Source: Halopseudomonas xiamenensis
Lineage (GTDB): Bacteria; Pseudomonadota; Gammaproteobacteria; Pseudomonadales; Pseudomonadaceae
DNA: 64,000 nt
Assembly: GCF_014219065.1 (NCBI RefSeq)
Contig: NZ_JACLGO010000024.1
Span: forward strand, 1-64,000
Reading direction: 5' to 3'
Every line of letters begins with the position of its first letter. The first letter of the stretch is position 1. The notes under the pieces were generated by a model. The model was not told the DNA's origin. It saw nothing but the letters and a program-made list of their open reading frames with translations, and made no database searches. The translations under genes and the position numbers were made by a program. Below are positions 25,303 to 36,061 of the stretch, piece after piece.

Positions 25303-26784
25303 ATGAGCAAAGAAGTGCTGCTGGTTGTGGAATCCGTTTCCAATGAGAAGGGCGTACCGCCCGGAGTCATTTTCGAGGCTCTGGAGCTGGCATTGGCCAC
25401 GGCCACCAAAAAGCGCTACGAAGATGAAGTGGATGTCCGGGTGGCGATCAACCGCCAGACCGGCAACTACGACACCTTCCGTCGCTGGACCGTGGTGGTG
25501 GATGACGACTTTGAAGAACCCGGTATGCAACTGGCTCTGGATCAGGCCCACGAGCGCGATCCTGCATTGAACGTCGGTGATGTGGTCGAAGAGAAGATCG
25601 AATCCGTCGAGTTCGGACGTATTGCTGCGCAGATCGCCAAGCAGGTCATCGTGCAGAAGGTCCGCGAGGCCGAGCGCGCCCAGGTGGTCGATGCCTATCG
25701 TGACCGTCTCGGCGAGATCATCAGCGGCACGGTGAAGAAGGTTACCCGTGACAGCGTCATCGTCGATCTGGGCAACAATGCCGAGGCGGTGCTGCCGCGT
25801 GAGGAAATGATCCCGCGCGAGACCTTCCGTACCGGTACCCGTATCCGTGCACTGCTCAAGGATATTCGTGTGGAGAACCGCGGCCCGCAGCTGGTGCTGT
25901 CGCGCGCCTGTCCGGAAATGATCATTGAGCTGTTCCGCATCGAGGTGCCGGAGATCTCCGAGGAACTGATCGAGGTCATGGGCGCGGCCCGTGATCCGGG
26001 TTCCCGTGCGAAGATCGCGGTACGCTCCAAGGACAAGCGCATCGATCCGCAGGGCGCCTGCATCGGCATGCGTGGTTCGCGCGTGCAGGCGGTATCCGGC
26101 GAACTGGGTGGCGAGCGCGTGGATATCGTGCTGTGGGACGACAACCTGGCCCAGTTCGTGATCAACGCCATGGCCCCGGCCGAGGTGGCCTCGATCATCC
26201 TGGACGAAGATACCCATACCATCGATATCGCCGTGGCCGAGGACAACCTGGCCCAGGCCATCGGCCGTAGCGGCCAGAACGTCCGGCTGGCCAGCCAACT
26301 GACCGGCTGGACACTGAACGTCATGACCGAAGATGACATTCGCGCCAAGCAGGAAGCCGAGACCGGCGATGTGCTGCGCAGCTTCATCGACGAGCTGGAC
26401 GTGGACGAGGAACTGGCGCAGATCCTGGTCGACGAGGGCTTCACCTCCCTGGAGGAAATTGCCTACGTACCCATGGAGGAGATGCTGGAAATCGACGGTT
26501 TCGATGAGGATATCGTCAACGAATTGCGCTCTCGGGCCAAGGATCGCCTGCTGACAAAGGCGATTGCCAACGAGGAAAAACTGGAAGAGGTCCAGCCTGC
26601 GGACGATCTGCTGAACATGGAGGGCATGGATCGCGCCCTGGCATTCCAGCTCGCCGCCCAAGGCATTCTCAGCATGGAAGACCTCGCGGAACAATCCGTG
26701 GATGACCTGCTGAACATAGATGGAATCGACGAAGCCCGTGCCGGTGCCCTGATCATGGCAGCCCGGGCACCCTGGTTTGAATAA
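25303..26784 (+). CDS. nusA: Transcription termination/antitermination factor NusA
   Basis: NusA binds RNA polymerase and RNA to modulate pausing, termination and antitermination. The 493-residue protein has the N-terminal RNAP-binding domain, an S1 domain ([30 protein letters not shown]) and two KH domains ([39 protein letters not shown]). Two C-terminal acidic repeats follow ([18 protein letters not shown] and [18 protein letters not shown]), the AR1/AR2 type found in gammaproteobacteria. Confidence 0.98.
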   Translation: MSKEVLLVVESVSNEKGVPPGVIFEALELALATATKKRYEDEVDVRVAINRQTGNYDTFRRWTVVVDDDFEEPGMQLALDQAHERDPALNVGDVVEEKIESVEFGRIAAQIAKQVIVQKVREAERAQVVDAYRDRLGEIISGTVKKVTRDSVIVDLGNNAEAVLPREEMIPRETFRTGTRIRALLKDIRVENRGPQLVLSRACPEMIIELFRIEVPEISEELIEVMGAARDPGSRAKIAVRSKDKRIDPQGACIGMRGSRVQAVSGELGGERVDIVLWDDNLAQFVINAMAPAEVASIILDEDTHTIDIAVAEDNLAQAIGRSGQNVRLASQLTGWTLNVMTEDDIRAKQEAETGDVLRSFIDELDVDEELAQILVDEGFTSLEEIAYVPMEEMLEIDGFDEDIVNELRSRAKDRLLTKAIANEEKLEEVQPADDLLNMEGMDRALAFQLAAQGILSMEDLAEQSVDDLLNIDGIDEARAGALIMAARAPWFE

Positions 26785-26848
26785 ACCGGTCGGCTGGCAG
26801 CAGCATCACCCGGCGGTAACGCCAGGTCCCCGACTGAGGAGAAAGTGA

Positions 26849-29380
26849 ATGGCGGAAGTGACGGTCAAAGAATTGGCTCAGGTAACAGGCACGCCGGTAG
26901 AGCGCCTGTTGCAACAGATGCAGGAAGCAGGGTTGACACATACCCGTGCGGAACAGTCCGTGTCGGACGAAGAAAAGCAGCGCCTGTTGACGTTCCTGAA
27001 AAGCGCCCATGGCGACTCCGCGCAGGAGCCGCGCAAGATTACCCTGACGCGTAAAACCGTCAGCACCCTGAAAGTGGCGGGTAGCAAAACCGTCAATGTG
27101 GAAGTACGCAAGAAGCGCACCTACGTCAAGCGTGATGAAGTAGACCTGGAAGCCGAGCGCCAGCGCGAGCTGGAAGAACTGCGCGCCGCCGAAGAAGCCC
27201 GTCAGGCTGCCGCCGAGGCGCGGCGTCTGGCCGAGGAAGAGGAAGCCCGCAAGGCTGCCGAGGAAGCGGCGCGTCTGGCCGCCGAAGAACAGGCCGCCCA
27301 GGCGCAGGCTCAGGCGCAGCAGGCCGAGCCCGCAGCGCCCGCCGAGTCTGTGGTCGAGGCGCCGCCGACCGTGGTAGCCGAAGAGCCGCGTGCAGAGGCC
27401 GCTCCATCCCCGGCCGCGGCGGCGAAGAAGAAGGACGAGCAGCGCCGTAAGGACCGTGCCGAGGAAGACGAGCGCAGCCGCAAGCGCGCCGGTGGCCCGG
27501 GCAAGGGCCGCAGTGGTGCGCGGGCCGATGACGACGAGGCAGGTGCCCGCCGTCGTGGTGGTGCCGGCAAGCTCAAGGCGCAGAAGAAACGTAATCAGCA
27601 CGGCTTCGAGAAGCCGACAGGACCTATAGTGCGAGAAGTGGTAATCGGTGAAACCATCACCGTGGCCGAGCTGGCCCAGAAGATGTCGGTCAAGGCGGCC
27701 GAGGTCATCAAGTACATGTTCAAGAACGGCAACATGGTGACCATCAACCAGGTGCTGGACCAGGACACCGCGACCATCGTCGCCGAGGACATGGGACACC
27801 AGGTCAAGCATGTCAAGGAAAGCGACCTGGAAGACCGCCTGGCGGCGGCCATGCAGTTCGAGGGCGAGGAAGTCAGTCGCGCCCCGGTGGTGACCGTCAT
27901 GGGCCACGTCGACCACGGCAAGACCTCGCTGCTGGACTATATCCGTCGCACCAAGGTCGCCTCCGGCGAGGCGGGCGGGATTACCCAGCACATCGGCGCC
28001 TACCACGTGGAAACCGAGCGCGGCATGGTCACCTTCCTGGATACCCCCGGTCACGCCGCGTTCACCGCGATGCGTGCACGTGGTGCCCAGTCCACCGATA
28101 TCGTGATCCTGGTCGTAGCCGCCGATGACGGCGTGATGCCGCAGACCGAGGAAGCCGTACAGCACGCCAAGGCCGCCGGTGTACCCCTGGTGGTGGCGGT
28201 GAACAAGATCGACAAGGAGCAAGCCGATCCCGATCGGATCAAGAACGACCTGGCTGCCCGCGATGTGATTCCGGAAGAATGGGGTGGCGACACCATGTTC
28301 GTCCACGTCTCGGCCAAGGTCGGTACCGGTATCGACGAGCTGCTCGAAGCGGTCCTGCTGCAGGCTGAAGTGCTCGAACTCAAGGCTCAGCCGGCGGCAC
28401 CTGCACGTGGTGTGGTGATCGAGTCGCGCCTGGACAAGGGCCGTGGCCCGATCGCTACCGTGCTGGTGCAGAACGGTACCCTGCGTCAGGGCGACGTGGT
28501 GCTGGCCGGGGTCAACCATGGCCGGGTGCGCGCCATGCTTGACGAGAATGGCAACAACGTCAAGGAAGCGGGTCCATCCATTCCGGTGGCGATCCTGGGT
28601 CTTGATGGTACGCCGGAAGCCGGCGACGAGATGACCGTGGTCGCCGACGAGAAGAAGGCCCGTGAAGTGGCGTTGTTCCGTCAGGGCAAGTTCCGCGAGA
28701 TCAAGCTGGCCCGGCAGCAGTCGGCCAAGCTGGAGAACATGTTCGAGAACATGGGCCAGGGCGAGAAGAAGACGCTCAACATCGTCATCAAGACCGACGT
28801 GCGCGGTACTCTCGAGGCGCTGCAGGGTTCGCTCAACGAGCTGGGCAACGACGAGGTTCAGGTCAAGATCGTGTCCGGCGGCGTGGGTGGCATCACCGAA
28901 ACCGACGCCAACCTGGCGCTGGCGTCGAACGCGGTGATCTTCGGTTTCAACGTCCGTGCCGATGCTTCGGCGCGCAAGGTAATCGAGGCCGAGGGCCTGG
29001 ACCTGCGCTACTACAGCGTGATCTACGAGATCATCGATGACGTCAAGAAGGCCCTGTCCGGCATGTTGGGCAGCGATGTGCGCGAGCAGATCCTCGGCGT
29101 CGCCGAAGTGCGTGACGTGTTCCGTTCGCCCAAGTTCGGCGCGGTGGCCGGTTGTATGGTCATCGAGGGTACCGTGTATCGCAACCGTCCGATTCGTGTA
29201 CTGCGCGAAGACGTGGTCATCTACGAGGGTGAGCTGGAATCGCTGCGCCGCTTCAAGGATGACGTCGCCGAAGTACGCAACGGCATGGAATGCGGTATCG
29301 GCGTGAAGAACTACAACGATGTGAAGGTCGGCGACCGCATCGAGGTATTCGAGCGGGTCCAGGTGGCACGCACGCTGTAA
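26849..29380 (+). CDS. infB: Translation initiation factor IF-2
   Basis: IF-2 is the GTPase that brings fMet-tRNA to the 30S subunit and promotes 50S joining. The 843-residue protein has an N-terminal IF2_N domain ([19 protein letters not shown]), then a long charged Ala/Glu/Arg-rich linker (about residues 95-235). A second IF2_N domain ([22 protein letters not shown]) follows. The GTPase core has GHVDHGKTS (G1, about residues 352-360), DTPGHAAF (G3) and NKIDK (G4), followed by domains II-IV. Internal in-frame starts that yield shorter IF2 forms in E. coli may exist but I cannot place them. Confidence 0.98.
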   Translation: MAEVTVKELAQVTGTPVERLLQQMQEAGLTHTRAEQSVSDEEKQRLLTFLKSAHGDSAQEPRKITLTRKTVSTLKVAGSKTVNVEVRKKRTYVKRDEVDLEAERQRELEELRAAEEARQAAAEARRLAEEEEARKAAEEAARLAAEEQAAQAQAQAQQAEPAAPAESVVEAPPTVVAEEPRAEAAPSPAAAAKKKDEQRRKDRAEEDERSRKRAGGPGKGRSGARADDDEAGARRRGGAGKLKAQKKRNQHGFEKPTGPIVREVVIGETITVAELAQKMSVKAAEVIKYMFKNGNMVTINQVLDQDTATIVAEDMGHQVKHVKESDLEDRLAAAMQFEGEEVSRAPVVTVMGHVDHGKTSLLDYIRRTKVASGEAGGITQHIGAYHVETERGMVTFLDTPGHAAFTAMRARGAQSTDIVILVVAADDGVMPQTEEAVQHAKAAGVPLVVAVNKIDKEQADPDRIKNDLAARDVIPEEWGGDTMFVHVSAKVGTGIDELLEAVLLQAEVLELKAQPAAPARGVVIESRLDKGRGPIATVLVQNGTLRQGDVVLAGVNHGRVRAMLDENGNNVKEAGPSIPVAILGLDGTPEAGDEMTVVADEKKAREVALFRQGKFREIKLARQQSAKLENMFENMGQGEKKTLNIVIKTDVRGTLEALQGSLNELGNDEVQVKIVSGGVGGITETDANLALASNAVIFGFNVRADASARKVIEAEGLDLRYYSVIYEIIDDVKKALSGMLGSDVREQILGVAEVRDVFRSPKFGAVAGCMVIEGTVYRNRPIRVLREDVVIYEGELESLRRFKDDVAEVRNGMECGIGVKNYNDVKVGDRIEVFERVQVARTL

Positions 29381-29397
29381 CCCGGCGACAAGCACCA

Positions 29398-29526
29398 AGC
29401 TGCAAGCGACAAGCGGTCCGGAAAGGGCCGTTTGTCGTCTATTCAGCAGGTATCAATACAGGGTTGCAGGCGCCAGTGACGATTTGCAGCCAACAGCTCG
29501 CTGCTTGCCGCTGAAGGCTTGCAGCC
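29398..29526. repeat. Imperfect inverted repeat between infB and rbfA
   Basis: AGCTGCAAGCGACAAGCGG (29398-29416) and CCGCTGAAGGCTTGCAGCC (29508-29526) are inverted copies matching at 15 of 19 positions. Extra CTGCTTGCCGC-like units lie between them. AAGCTGCAAGC-type intergenic repeats are common in Pseudomonas genomes. No gene is visible in this roughly 158-bp gap. Confidence 0.5.
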
Positions 29527-29538
29527 AGGGGTTTAGAT

Positions 29539-29925
29539 ATGGCCAAAGAATATAGCCGTACCCAACGGGTGGCGGATCAGATGCAGCGCGAACTGGCCCT
29601 GCTGATCCAGCGCGAAGTGCGCGACCCGCGGGTGGGCATGATTACCGTCACCGCCGCTGAAGTCAGCCGCGACCTGGCGCACGCGAAGATTTTCATTACC
29701 CTGATGGGTGAGGCCAGTGACGAGGATATCGCGCTCAATCTGGCAGCGCTCAAGGATGCTTCCGGCTTCCTGCGGGTACAGCTGGGGCGTGTCATGAAGC
29801 TGCGCAGCATTCCACAGCTGCATTTTCATTATGATGAAAGTGTGCGCCGCGGCGTGCACCTGTCCTCCCTTATCGAGCGTGCGGTGGCAGAGGATCGCCA
29901 GCATGCCAGGGATGATGAGGAGTAG
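29539..29925 (+). CDS. rbfA: 30S ribosome-binding factor RbfA
   Basis: RbfA is a KH-fold protein that assists 16S rRNA 5'-end maturation and cold adaptation. The 128-residue protein begins [33 protein letters not shown] and has [20 protein letters not shown] and the [14 protein letters not shown] motif. truB follows after 2 bp. Confidence 0.97.
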   Translation: MAKEYSRTQRVADQMQRELALLIQREVRDPRVGMITVTAAEVSRDLAHAKIFITLMGEASDEDIALNLAALKDASGFLRVQLGRVMKLRSIPQLHFHYDESVRRGVHLSSLIERAVAEDRQHARDDEE

Positions 29926-29927
29926 AC

Positions 29928-30848
29928 GTGTCGGCGCCACGCAGCAAACGCCGTGATGTCGACGGCATACTGATTTTCGACAAGCCGCTGGGTATGTCCT
30001 CCAATGCCGCCCTGCAGAAGGTGCGCTGGCTGTTCAATGCCAGCAAGGGCGGCCATACCGGCAGTCTCGACCCACTGGCCAGTGGCGTGCTGCCGCTGTG
30101 CCTGGGCGAGGCGACCAAGTTCTCCCAGTACCTGCTGGATGCGGACAAGACCTATATCACCGAGGCGCGGCTGGGCATGACCACCAGTACCGGTGATGCC
30201 GAGGGCGAGGTGCTGGAAATCAAGCCCTGCCAGGTCACCCTGGCCGAGGTGCAGGCACTGCTACCGCGCTTTACCGGCGAGATCGAGCAGATCCCGCCGA
30301 TGTACTCGGCACTCAAGCATGATGGCCAGCCGCTGTACAAACTGGCCCGTGCCGGTGAAACAGTGGAGCGCAAGCCCCGATCTGTTACCATACGCCAATT
30401 GACGCTGCTCGGGCTGGAAGGGGACCGTTTGCGCCTGCAGGTACACTGCAGCAAGGGCACCTATATCCGCACGCTGGTCGAGGACCTTGGCGCCGCTCTG
30501 GGTTGCGGTGCGCACGTCGCCGAGCTGCGCCGGGTACAGGCCGGGCCGTTCGATCTGGCCCGGGCAGTGACCCTGGAAACACTCGAGGCGCTGCATGCCG
30601 AGGGGGGCGCCTTGGCGCTGGACCGGCTGTTGCTGCCGATCGACAGCGGGCTCGAGGACTGGCCCATAGTCAATCTCACCGAGCAGACTGCCTACTACCT
30701 CAATCACGGTCAGGCGGTACGCGTGCCGGGTAGCCCGGCGTTCGGCATGGTGCGGCTGTGCGATCACCAGGGGCGCTTCATCGGCATCGGCGAGATGACT
30801 GATGACGCCCGGGTGGCACCCAAGCGCCTGATGCGCTTCAATGGCTGA
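29928..30848 (+). CDS. truB: tRNA pseudouridine(55) synthase TruB
   Basis: TruB makes pseudouridine 55 in the T loop of tRNAs. The 306-residue protein has [21 protein letters not shown], the catalytic Asp in [48 protein letters not shown] and a C-terminal PUA-like domain. It starts with GTG at 29928, two bases after the rbfA stop. Confidence 0.97.
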   Translation: MSAPRSKRRDVDGILIFDKPLGMSSNAALQKVRWLFNASKGGHTGSLDPLASGVLPLCLGEATKFSQYLLDADKTYITEARLGMTTSTGDAEGEVLEIKPCQVTLAEVQALLPRFTGEIEQIPPMYSALKHDGQPLYKLARAGETVERKPRSVTIRQLTLLGLEGDRLRLQVHCSKGTYIRTLVEDLGAALGCGAHVAELRRVQAGPFDLARAVTLETLEALHAEGGALALDRLLLPIDSGLEDWPIVNLTEQTAYYLNHGQAVRVPGSPAFGMVRLCDHQGRFIGIGEMTDDARVAPKRLMRFNG

Positions 30849-30993
30849 ATGATTTTGCCGGCGCTGCAGTAGCGCCGGCTGGAAGTGGACCCATGAGGGT
30901 CACAACGAGGGTGGCTGTCAACAGGCACGGTCATTGCTCGATTTAAAACACGGGACGCAAATCCCGGCCTGTTACCTCAGAGGAATAGCTGTC

Positions 30994-31263
30994 ATGGCAC
31001 TGAGCGTTGAAGAAAAAGCTGCAATCGTATCCGAGTATGCACGTGGTGAAGCCGATACCGGTTCTCCGGAAGTCCAGGTAGCTCTGTTGACTGCAAACAT
31101 CAACAAGCTGCAGGGTCACTTCAAGGACAACAAGAAGGACCACCACTCCCGTCGCGGCCTGATCCGCATGGTTAACCAGCGTCGCAAGCTGCTGGACTAC
31201 CTGAAGAGCAAGGATCTGGCCCGTTACAGCAGCTTGATCGGCAGCCTGGGTCTGCGTCGCTAA
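30994..31263 (+). CDS. rpsO: 30S ribosomal protein S15
   Basis: S15 is a primary 16S rRNA-binding protein. The 89-residue protein [32 protein letters not shown] ... [26 protein letters not shown] is canonical. ATG 30994 has an upstream AGAGGAAT SD. S15 binding to its leader regulates translation in E. coli; I could not model the leader here. pnp follows. Confidence 0.98.
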   Translation: MALSVEEKAAIVSEYARGEADTGSPEVQVALLTANINKLQGHFKDNKKDHHSRRGLIRMVNQRRKLLDYLKSKDLARYSSLIGSLGLRR

Positions 31264-31283
31264 GACCAGTCCCGTTTGGACAT

Positions 31284-31304
31284 GGTCGGGTCCGAAACCC
31301 GACC
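31284..31304 (+). terminator. Hairpin between rpsO and pnp
   Basis: GGTCGGGT-CCGAA-ACCCGACC is a perfect 8-bp stem in the rpsO-pnp spacer. There is no long U tract, so it may be an attenuator or the RNase III processing stem used in pnp autoregulation in E. coli. Confidence 0.5.
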
Positions 31305-31356
31305 GTGCCCAGAGTTTCCCGAAGGGCAAATACAGCAAATAGAGAGAGAAGACACC

Positions 31357-33465
31357 GTGAAACCGGTTATCAAAAAGTTCAAGTTAGGCAATAACACCAT
31401 TACCCTGGAGACCGGTCGCATTGCGCGCCAGGCCTCGGGTGCGGTTCTGGTCAGCATTGATGATGCAGTCAGCGTCCTGGTAACCGTGGTGGGCGCGAAA
31501 AACGCCGATGCCGGTCGTGACTTCTTCCCCCTGTCTGTCCATTACATCGAAAAGACCTACGCGGCAGGCCGCATCCCCGGTGGCTTCTTCAAGCGTGAAG
31601 GCCGGCCCACCGAGAAGGAAACCCTGACTTCCCGTCTGATCGACCGCCCGATCCGCCCACTGTTCGCCGAAGGCTTCATGAATGAAGTCCAGGTAGTCTG
31701 CACCGTGGTCTCCACCAACAAGACCACCGATCCGGATATCGCCGCGATGATCGGCACCTCCGCCGCGCTGGCCATTTCCGGTATCCCCTTCGACGGCCCG
31801 ATCGCAGGTGCTCGCGTCGGCTTCGACGACGTCCAGGGCTACGTGCTGAACCCTACCTACGAGCAGTTGAAGACCTCGCGTCTGGACATGGTCGTGGCTG
31901 GTACCGAAGACGCCGTGCTGATGGTTGAATCCGAAGCACAGGAACTGACCGAAGACCAGATGCTGGGCGCGGTACTGTTCGCCCACATGGAATTCCAGCC
32001 GGCCATCGAGGCGATCAAGCAACTGGCCGCCGAAGCAGGCAAGCCTGCCTGGGATTGGCAGCCGGCTGCGGAAAACACCGTGCTGCTGGATGCCATCAAG
32101 TCCCAGTTCGGCGCCGGTATCAGCGAAGCCTACACCATCACCCACAAGCAATCGCGCTACACCCGTCTGGGCGAGCTGCGTGATGCCGCCATCGCGGCGC
32201 TGGCCGGCGATGAAGAAGGCAAGCCCTCTGCCGGTGCAGTCAAGGACGCCTTCGGCGAAATCGAATACCGCACCGTGCGCGAGAGCATCGTCAACGGCAA
32301 CCCGCGGATCGATGGCCGTGACACCAAGACCGTGCGCCCGCTGAACATCGAAGTCGGCGTGCTGGATCGCACCCACGGCTCCTCGCTGTTCACCCGCGGC
32401 GAAACCCAGGCGCTGGTGGTCACCACCTTGGGTACCGCCCGCGATGCGCAGCTGCTGGACACCCTGGAAGGCGAGAAGAAAGATCCCTTCATGTTCCACT
32501 ACAACTTCCCTCCCTACTCGGTGGGCGAGTGTGGTCGCATGGGTGGCACCGGTCGTCGTGAAATCGGTCATGGTCGTCTGGCCCGCCGCGGTATCCAGGC
32601 GGTCATGCCCGATATGGACCAGTTCCCCTACAGCATCCGCGTGGTCTCCGAGATCACCGAGTCCAACGGTTCCAGCTCCATGGCCTCGGTCTGTGGCGCG
32701 TCGCTGGCACTGATGGACGCCGGTGTACCGCTGAAGGCACCGGTAGCCGGTATCGCCATGGGTCTGGTCAAGGAAGGCGAGAAGTTTGCGGTACTGACCG
32801 ATATCCTCGGTGACGAGGATCATCTGGGCGACATGGACTTCAAGGTGGCTGGTACCGAGAAGGGTGTCACTGCGCTGCAGATGGACATCAAGATCAAGGG
32901 CATCACCGAAGAGATCATGGAACTGGCCCTGCATCAGGCCCACGACGCGCGTCTGCACATCCTCAAGCAGATGAACGACGTGCTGCCCGAGTCGCGCAAG
33001 GAACTGTCGGCCAACGCCCCAACCATGATCAGCATGAAGATCGACTCGGACAAGATCCGCGACGTGATCGGCAAGGGTGGCGCGACCATCCGCGGCATCT
33101 GCGAAGAGACCGGCGCCTCGATCGACATCACCGACGACGGCACCGTGAAGATCTTCGCCGCCAGCAAGGACGCCGCCAATGCCGCCAAGGCGCGGGTTGA
33201 CGGTATCACTGCCGAGGCCGAGATCGGCAAGGTCTACACCGGCAAGGTCGAGCGCATCGTCGATTTCGGTGCCTTCGTCAGCATCCTGCCGGGCAAGGAC
33301 GGTCTGGTACACATCTCGCAGATCGCCAACCAGCGTATCGAGAAGGTCACCGACGTACTGCAGGAAGGCCAGGAAGTGAAGGTACTGGTACTGGACGTGG
33401 ACAACCGCGGCCGTATCAAGCTGTCGATGAAGGACGTCGAAGCGGCTGAAAACAGCGGCGTCTGA
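31357..33465 (+). CDS. pnp: Polyribonucleotide nucleotidyltransferase (PNPase)
   Basis: PNPase is a phosphorolytic 3'-5' exoribonuclease of the degradosome. It is relevant here because it also affects stability of sRNAs such as CrcZ and PrrF. The 702-residue protein has two RNase PH domains (catalytic region [19 protein letters not shown]), a linker helix domain, a KH domain ([21 protein letters not shown]) and an S1 domain ([31 protein letters not shown]). GTG 31357 ([12 protein letters not shown]) is the start, with an AGAGAGAAG SD; the upstream open frame is not conserved. Confidence 0.97.
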   Translation: MKPVIKKFKLGNNTITLETGRIARQASGAVLVSIDDAVSVLVTVVGAKNADAGRDFFPLSVHYIEKTYAAGRIPGGFFKREGRPTEKETLTSRLIDRPIRPLFAEGFMNEVQVVCTVVSTNKTTDPDIAAMIGTSAALAISGIPFDGPIAGARVGFDDVQGYVLNPTYEQLKTSRLDMVVAGTEDAVLMVESEAQELTEDQMLGAVLFAHMEFQPAIEAIKQLAAEAGKPAWDWQPAAENTVLLDAIKSQFGAGISEAYTITHKQSRYTRLGELRDAAIAALAGDEEGKPSAGAVKDAFGEIEYRTVRESIVNGNPRIDGRDTKTVRPLNIEVGVLDRTHGSSLFTRGETQALVVTTLGTARDAQLLDTLEGEKKDPFMFHYNFPPYSVGECGRMGGTGRREIGHGRLARRGIQAVMPDMDQFPYSIRVVSEITESNGSSSMASVCGASLALMDAGVPLKAPVAGIAMGLVKEGEKFAVLTDILGDEDHLGDMDFKVAGTEKGVTALQMDIKIKGITEEIMELALHQAHDARLHILKQMNDVLPESRKELSANAPTMISMKIDSDKIRDVIGKGGATIRGICEETGASIDITDDGTVKIFAASKDAANAAKARVDGITAEAEIGKVYTGKVERIVDFGAFVSILPGKDGLVHISQIANQRIEKVTDVLQEGQEVKVLVLDVDNRGRIKLSMKDVEAAENSGV

Positions 33466-33504
33466 CGCAACCTGCGCGCCGCTGCCCGCCAGCGGCGTCT
33501 GAAC

Positions 33505-33537
33505 AAACCCCGGCCAGTTGCTGCGCCGGGGTTTTTC
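33505..33537 (+). terminator. Rho-independent terminator after pnp
   Basis: AAACCCCGGC...GCGCCGGGGTTTTT forms a strong GC stem with flanking A and T tracts between pnp and the convergent gene at 33553-34032. It can work in both directions. Confidence 0.85.
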
Positions 33538-33552
33538 ATGTCTGCGGTTTAC

Positions 33553-34032
33553 TCAATCGGACTGATCCGGTTCGCTGCTGGGCGGGGCCTTCAGTCCTTC
33601 CTCGGTGGCGGTTTCCGGTGACAGTGGTTCGCTCGGATCACCATCCCAGGCTTTGCCATCCAGCGGCTTGACCCGTCCCAGCTCTGCTTCATCCAATCCA
33701 TAGCGACCACCGGCGCCGCCCTTGCCGACCTCCGTCAGCTCGGCATCCGCCGCACCTGCATCGGCGGCGGCCTCCTGTGGCGAGCGGGAGCCATCATCCG
33801 GCATCAGGGTTTCCGGGGTGGCGTCGTCGGCTGTCGGGCCATGGCCGGGTATGGAGGCCTCGGTCAGCCCGGCTTCGCCGGCGCGCTCGGCGGACTCGGA
33901 TCGACTGGGGACGTTGCCGACCGGGCCCATTGGCCGGTCATCGGGCGCCTCACGATTGTCGGCTTCGGCCTGGCGCCGAGCGGCTTCGGTGAGGGCTTGC
34001 TCATCGGGCTCATGGGGATGCCTGTTCATCAT
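33553..34032 (-). CDS. Predicted disordered acidic protein of unknown function
   Basis: This 159-residue protein is rich in Pro, Glu, Asp, Gly and Ala, has almost no hydrophobic stretches and has no cysteine. It starts MMNRHPHEPDEQALTEAARRQ and ends PPSSEPDQSD, with one more ordered-looking segment GGRYGLDEAELGRVKPLDGKAWDG. It is probably an intrinsically disordered cytosolic protein of the sort seen in Pseudomonas genomes as small acidic hypotheticals. I do not recognise a function. It is convergent to pnp and shares its terminator. Confidence 0.6.
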   Translation of the reverse strand: MMNRHPHEPDEQALTEAARRQAEADNREAPDDRPMGPVGNVPSRSESAERAGEAGLTEASIPGHGPTADDATPETLMPDDGSRSPQEAAADAGAADAELTEVGKGGAGGRYGLDEAELGRVKPLDGKAWDGDPSEPLSPETATEEGLKAPPSSEPDQSD

Positions 34033-34125
34033 TTCACCTCCGCGTCTATGTCTTCGGTTGACGCTGGCGCCGGCGAAAAGATTCCATCTTTAGCGTGAAA
34101 GTCGCGCAGCGACGCCATCTGATGA

Positions 34126-34148
34126 CCTTCTCCCGTCCTGGGAGAAGG
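34126..34148. repeat. Perfect hairpin in accessory intergenic region (REP-like)
   Basis: CCTTCTCCC-GTCCT-GGGAGAAGG is a perfect 9-bp inverted repeat followed by GTGGCGCGCAGCGTCGGAAG, resembling the CTCTCCC...GGGAGAGGGTG family of dispersed intergenic repeats. The rest of the 34033-34304 gap shows no gene. Confidence 0.5.
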
Positions 34149-34304
34149 TGGCGCGCAGCGTCGGAAGAGGGAACGATCACGCCGCTGCGGACTTTCATTA
34201 TTCGGGGTGCCGGTGGCGGCATGATCGTTAAATCGGCGACAGGCTAATGGCGAGGCTTGTCTATACTGCTGATGAGTACGACACACAGACGATCAGGAGG
34301 GGAC

Positions 34305-34670
34305 ATGTTCGAGATAACCCGCAACGGTGACAATCGGCTGGATATGGTGTTCTCCGGCAAGCTGGACAAGGAAGGCATGCGCGCCTGCCTGGGCCAGCTG
34401 TTCAGTCAGGCGCGCGGCATTGAGCATGGACGCATGCTGATACGCGTGGGTGATTTCCAGATGCCCACGGCCGGAGCCCTGGGTGTGGAACTGTCGCACC
34501 TGCCGCAACTGTTCCGTCTGGTGCGGCAGTTCGACCGCTGTGCAGTGGTCTGCGCCAAGGACTGGATCAGAAAGCTCAGCGAAATCGAGGGAGCAGTGAT
34601 TCCCGGCCTGCAGGTGAAATCCTTCGCTCCAGAACAGGAAGCGGAGGCGCAGGCTTGGCTGGTTTCCTGA
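34305..34670 (+). CDS. SpoIIAA-like / STAS-family protein
   Basis: This 121-residue protein has the SpoIIAA-like (STAS-related) pattern: MFEITRNGDNRLDMVFSGKLDKEGMRACLGQL, a central HGRMLIRVGDFQMPT strand, the helix FRLVRQFDRCAVVCAKDWIRKLSEIE and a final FAPEQEAEAQAWLVS. Such proteins are small cytosolic domains, possibly lipid- or membrane-binding, of unclear role. ATG 34305 has a strong AGGAGG SD at 34295-34300. It is convergent with the glycine-zipper gene, ending one base before it. Confidence 0.75.
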   Translation: MFEITRNGDNRLDMVFSGKLDKEGMRACLGQLFSQARGIEHGRMLIRVGDFQMPTAGALGVELSHLPQLFRLVRQFDRCAVVCAKDWIRKLSEIEGAVIPGLQVKSFAPEQEAEAQAWLVS

Positions 34671-35240
34671 TCAGACCCGTTTGACCACTGTGTGCGGATC
34701 GAAATCGTGCCATTGACTGTTGCGCAGGTCACCGACGGTCTGTTCCACATCCGCGGCACCGCTGCTTCTCAGCGTATCGATGGCGGTCTGGCGGGATTGC
34801 TCGTCAACCCGCACCGCGACCAGCACACCTGGCGCGCGTTCGGTCACCTTCGGCTGTTCGGCGGAGGGGCGGCCGGTCTGCTCGTCCACATCCGATTCCT
34901 CGTCGGTACTGCTGACGGCACCGATCAGTGAACCGGTATAAGCACCGACACCGGCGCCAATAGCGATACCGACAGGACCGATGACCGGAGTTGCCACCGC
35001 ACCGGCTGCAGCACCGACCGCAGCACCTATGCCGCCGCCCTTGGCCGCGCCGACCCCGGAATGGCGGGCACCGGCAGAGCTTTCATCGTCACCGCCGATG
35101 GGGTAGATGTCATGCTGGCCGTTGGGGTTGAGGTAGAACGCAGCCAGGGCTTCGTTGTGGAAGCCGGCTCGTCGTAGCGCCGCCAGAGCGGCATCTGCCT
35201 GATCCTGCAGCTCGAATCGTCCCGCAATGATGGTATGCAT
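34671..35240 (-). CDS. Glycine-zipper general-stress-like protein
   Basis: This 189-residue protein has an N-terminal 'general stress protein 17M'-like segment (IIAGRFELQDQADAALAALRRAGFHNEALAAFYLNPNGQHD) and then a glycine-zipper membrane hairpin (KGGGIGAAVGAAAGAVATPVIGPVGIAIGAGVGAYTGSLIGA). A C-terminal ferredoxin-like repeat (GVLVAVRVDEQSRQTAIDTLRSSGAADVEQ) completes it. It is probably a small membrane-associated stress protein; the substrate or partner is unknown. Confidence 0.7.
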   Translation of the reverse strand: MHTIIAGRFELQDQADAALAALRRAGFHNEALAAFYLNPNGQHDIYPIGGDDESSAGARHSGVGAAKGGGIGAAVGAAAGAVATPVIGPVGIAIGAGVGAYTGSLIGAVSSTDEESDVDEQTGRPSAEQPKVTERAPGVLVAVRVDEQSRQTAIDTLRSSGAADVEQTVGDLRNSQWHDFDPHTVVKRV

Positions 35241-35320
35241 GAGCGTCGCCTTCGGATTGCTGTGGTCTCTTCAGCATAGCAATTGGCTTTCCGGCAAACC
35301 AAGCGGCGAGGGGCAGGGCC

Positions 35321-36016
35321 TTACCGCCCCACCGAATCGACCTCCTGGGCACTCAATGGCCGATATTCGCCGGGTGCCAGCCTGGTATCCAGCGCGATCT
35401 CGCCCATGCTTTCCCGGTGCAGGGCCACTACCCGGTTGCCGACCGCATGGAACATGCGCTTGACCTGATGATGGCGGCCCTCATGGATGGTCAGGCGGGC
35501 CTGGCAAGGGGAGAGCAGCTGCAGCTGGGCCGGGGAGGTATCAACGCCTTCGCGGGCCAGGTGAATACCTCGTTCGAAGCACGCGGTGGCGTGCCCGGCG
35601 ATCGGTTCGGCGGTGCTCACCAGATACACCTTGGGGATGCGTCTGCCAGGCTCGGTAAGGTGTCGGGACCAGAGACCGTCATTGGTCAGGATCAGCAGGC
35701 CGGTGGTGCTGCGGTCCAGTCGTCCGGCGATATGCAGGTGCTGGCGTAGTGGCTGCGCAAACAGCTCCATCACGGTGGTGTGAACCGGGTCGCGGGTGGC
35801 ACTGAGATAACCGCCGGGCTTGTGCAGCATGAAGTACAGCGCGGTCTGTTGCTGCAGCAGCCTGTCGTCCAGTTGCACGGTGGTGAAGCGGTCAATGTTC
35901 TGTTGCCCGTCACGGGCGGTTTGATGGTTGACCTGTACCCGGCCAGCGGCGATCAGCAGCCGGGCGGTTTGCTGGCTGTATTCGGTATGTTTGGCAATGA
36001 ATTGGTCGAGGCGCAT
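35321..36016 (-). CDS. rsuA: 16S rRNA pseudouridine(516) synthase RsuA family
   Basis: This pseudouridine synthase of the RsuA/RluB/E/F family has 231 residues. It has an N-terminal S4 domain (MRLDQFIAKHTEYSQQTARLLIAAGRVQVN), then the catalytic domain with active-site Asp101 in IAGRLDRSTTGLLILTNDG. The conserved KVYLVST and the C-terminal EGRHHQVKRMFHAVGNRVVALHRESMG are also present. Length and motifs favour RsuA, acting on 16S U516. It is divergent from thpR with a 45-bp spacer. Confidence 0.9.
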   Translation of the reverse strand: MRLDQFIAKHTEYSQQTARLLIAAGRVQVNHQTARDGQQNIDRFTTVQLDDRLLQQQTALYFMLHKPGGYLSATRDPVHTTVMELFAQPLRQHLHIAGRLDRSTTGLLILTNDGLWSRHLTEPGRRIPKVYLVSTAEPIAGHATACFERGIHLAREGVDTSPAQLQLLSPCQARLTIHEGRHHQVKRMFHAVGNRVVALHRESMGEIALDTRLAPGEYRPLSAQEVDSVGR

Positions 36017-36061
36017 GGAGCGCTATTATAGACCTGTTCAGACATGTTCAATGGGGTTGCC

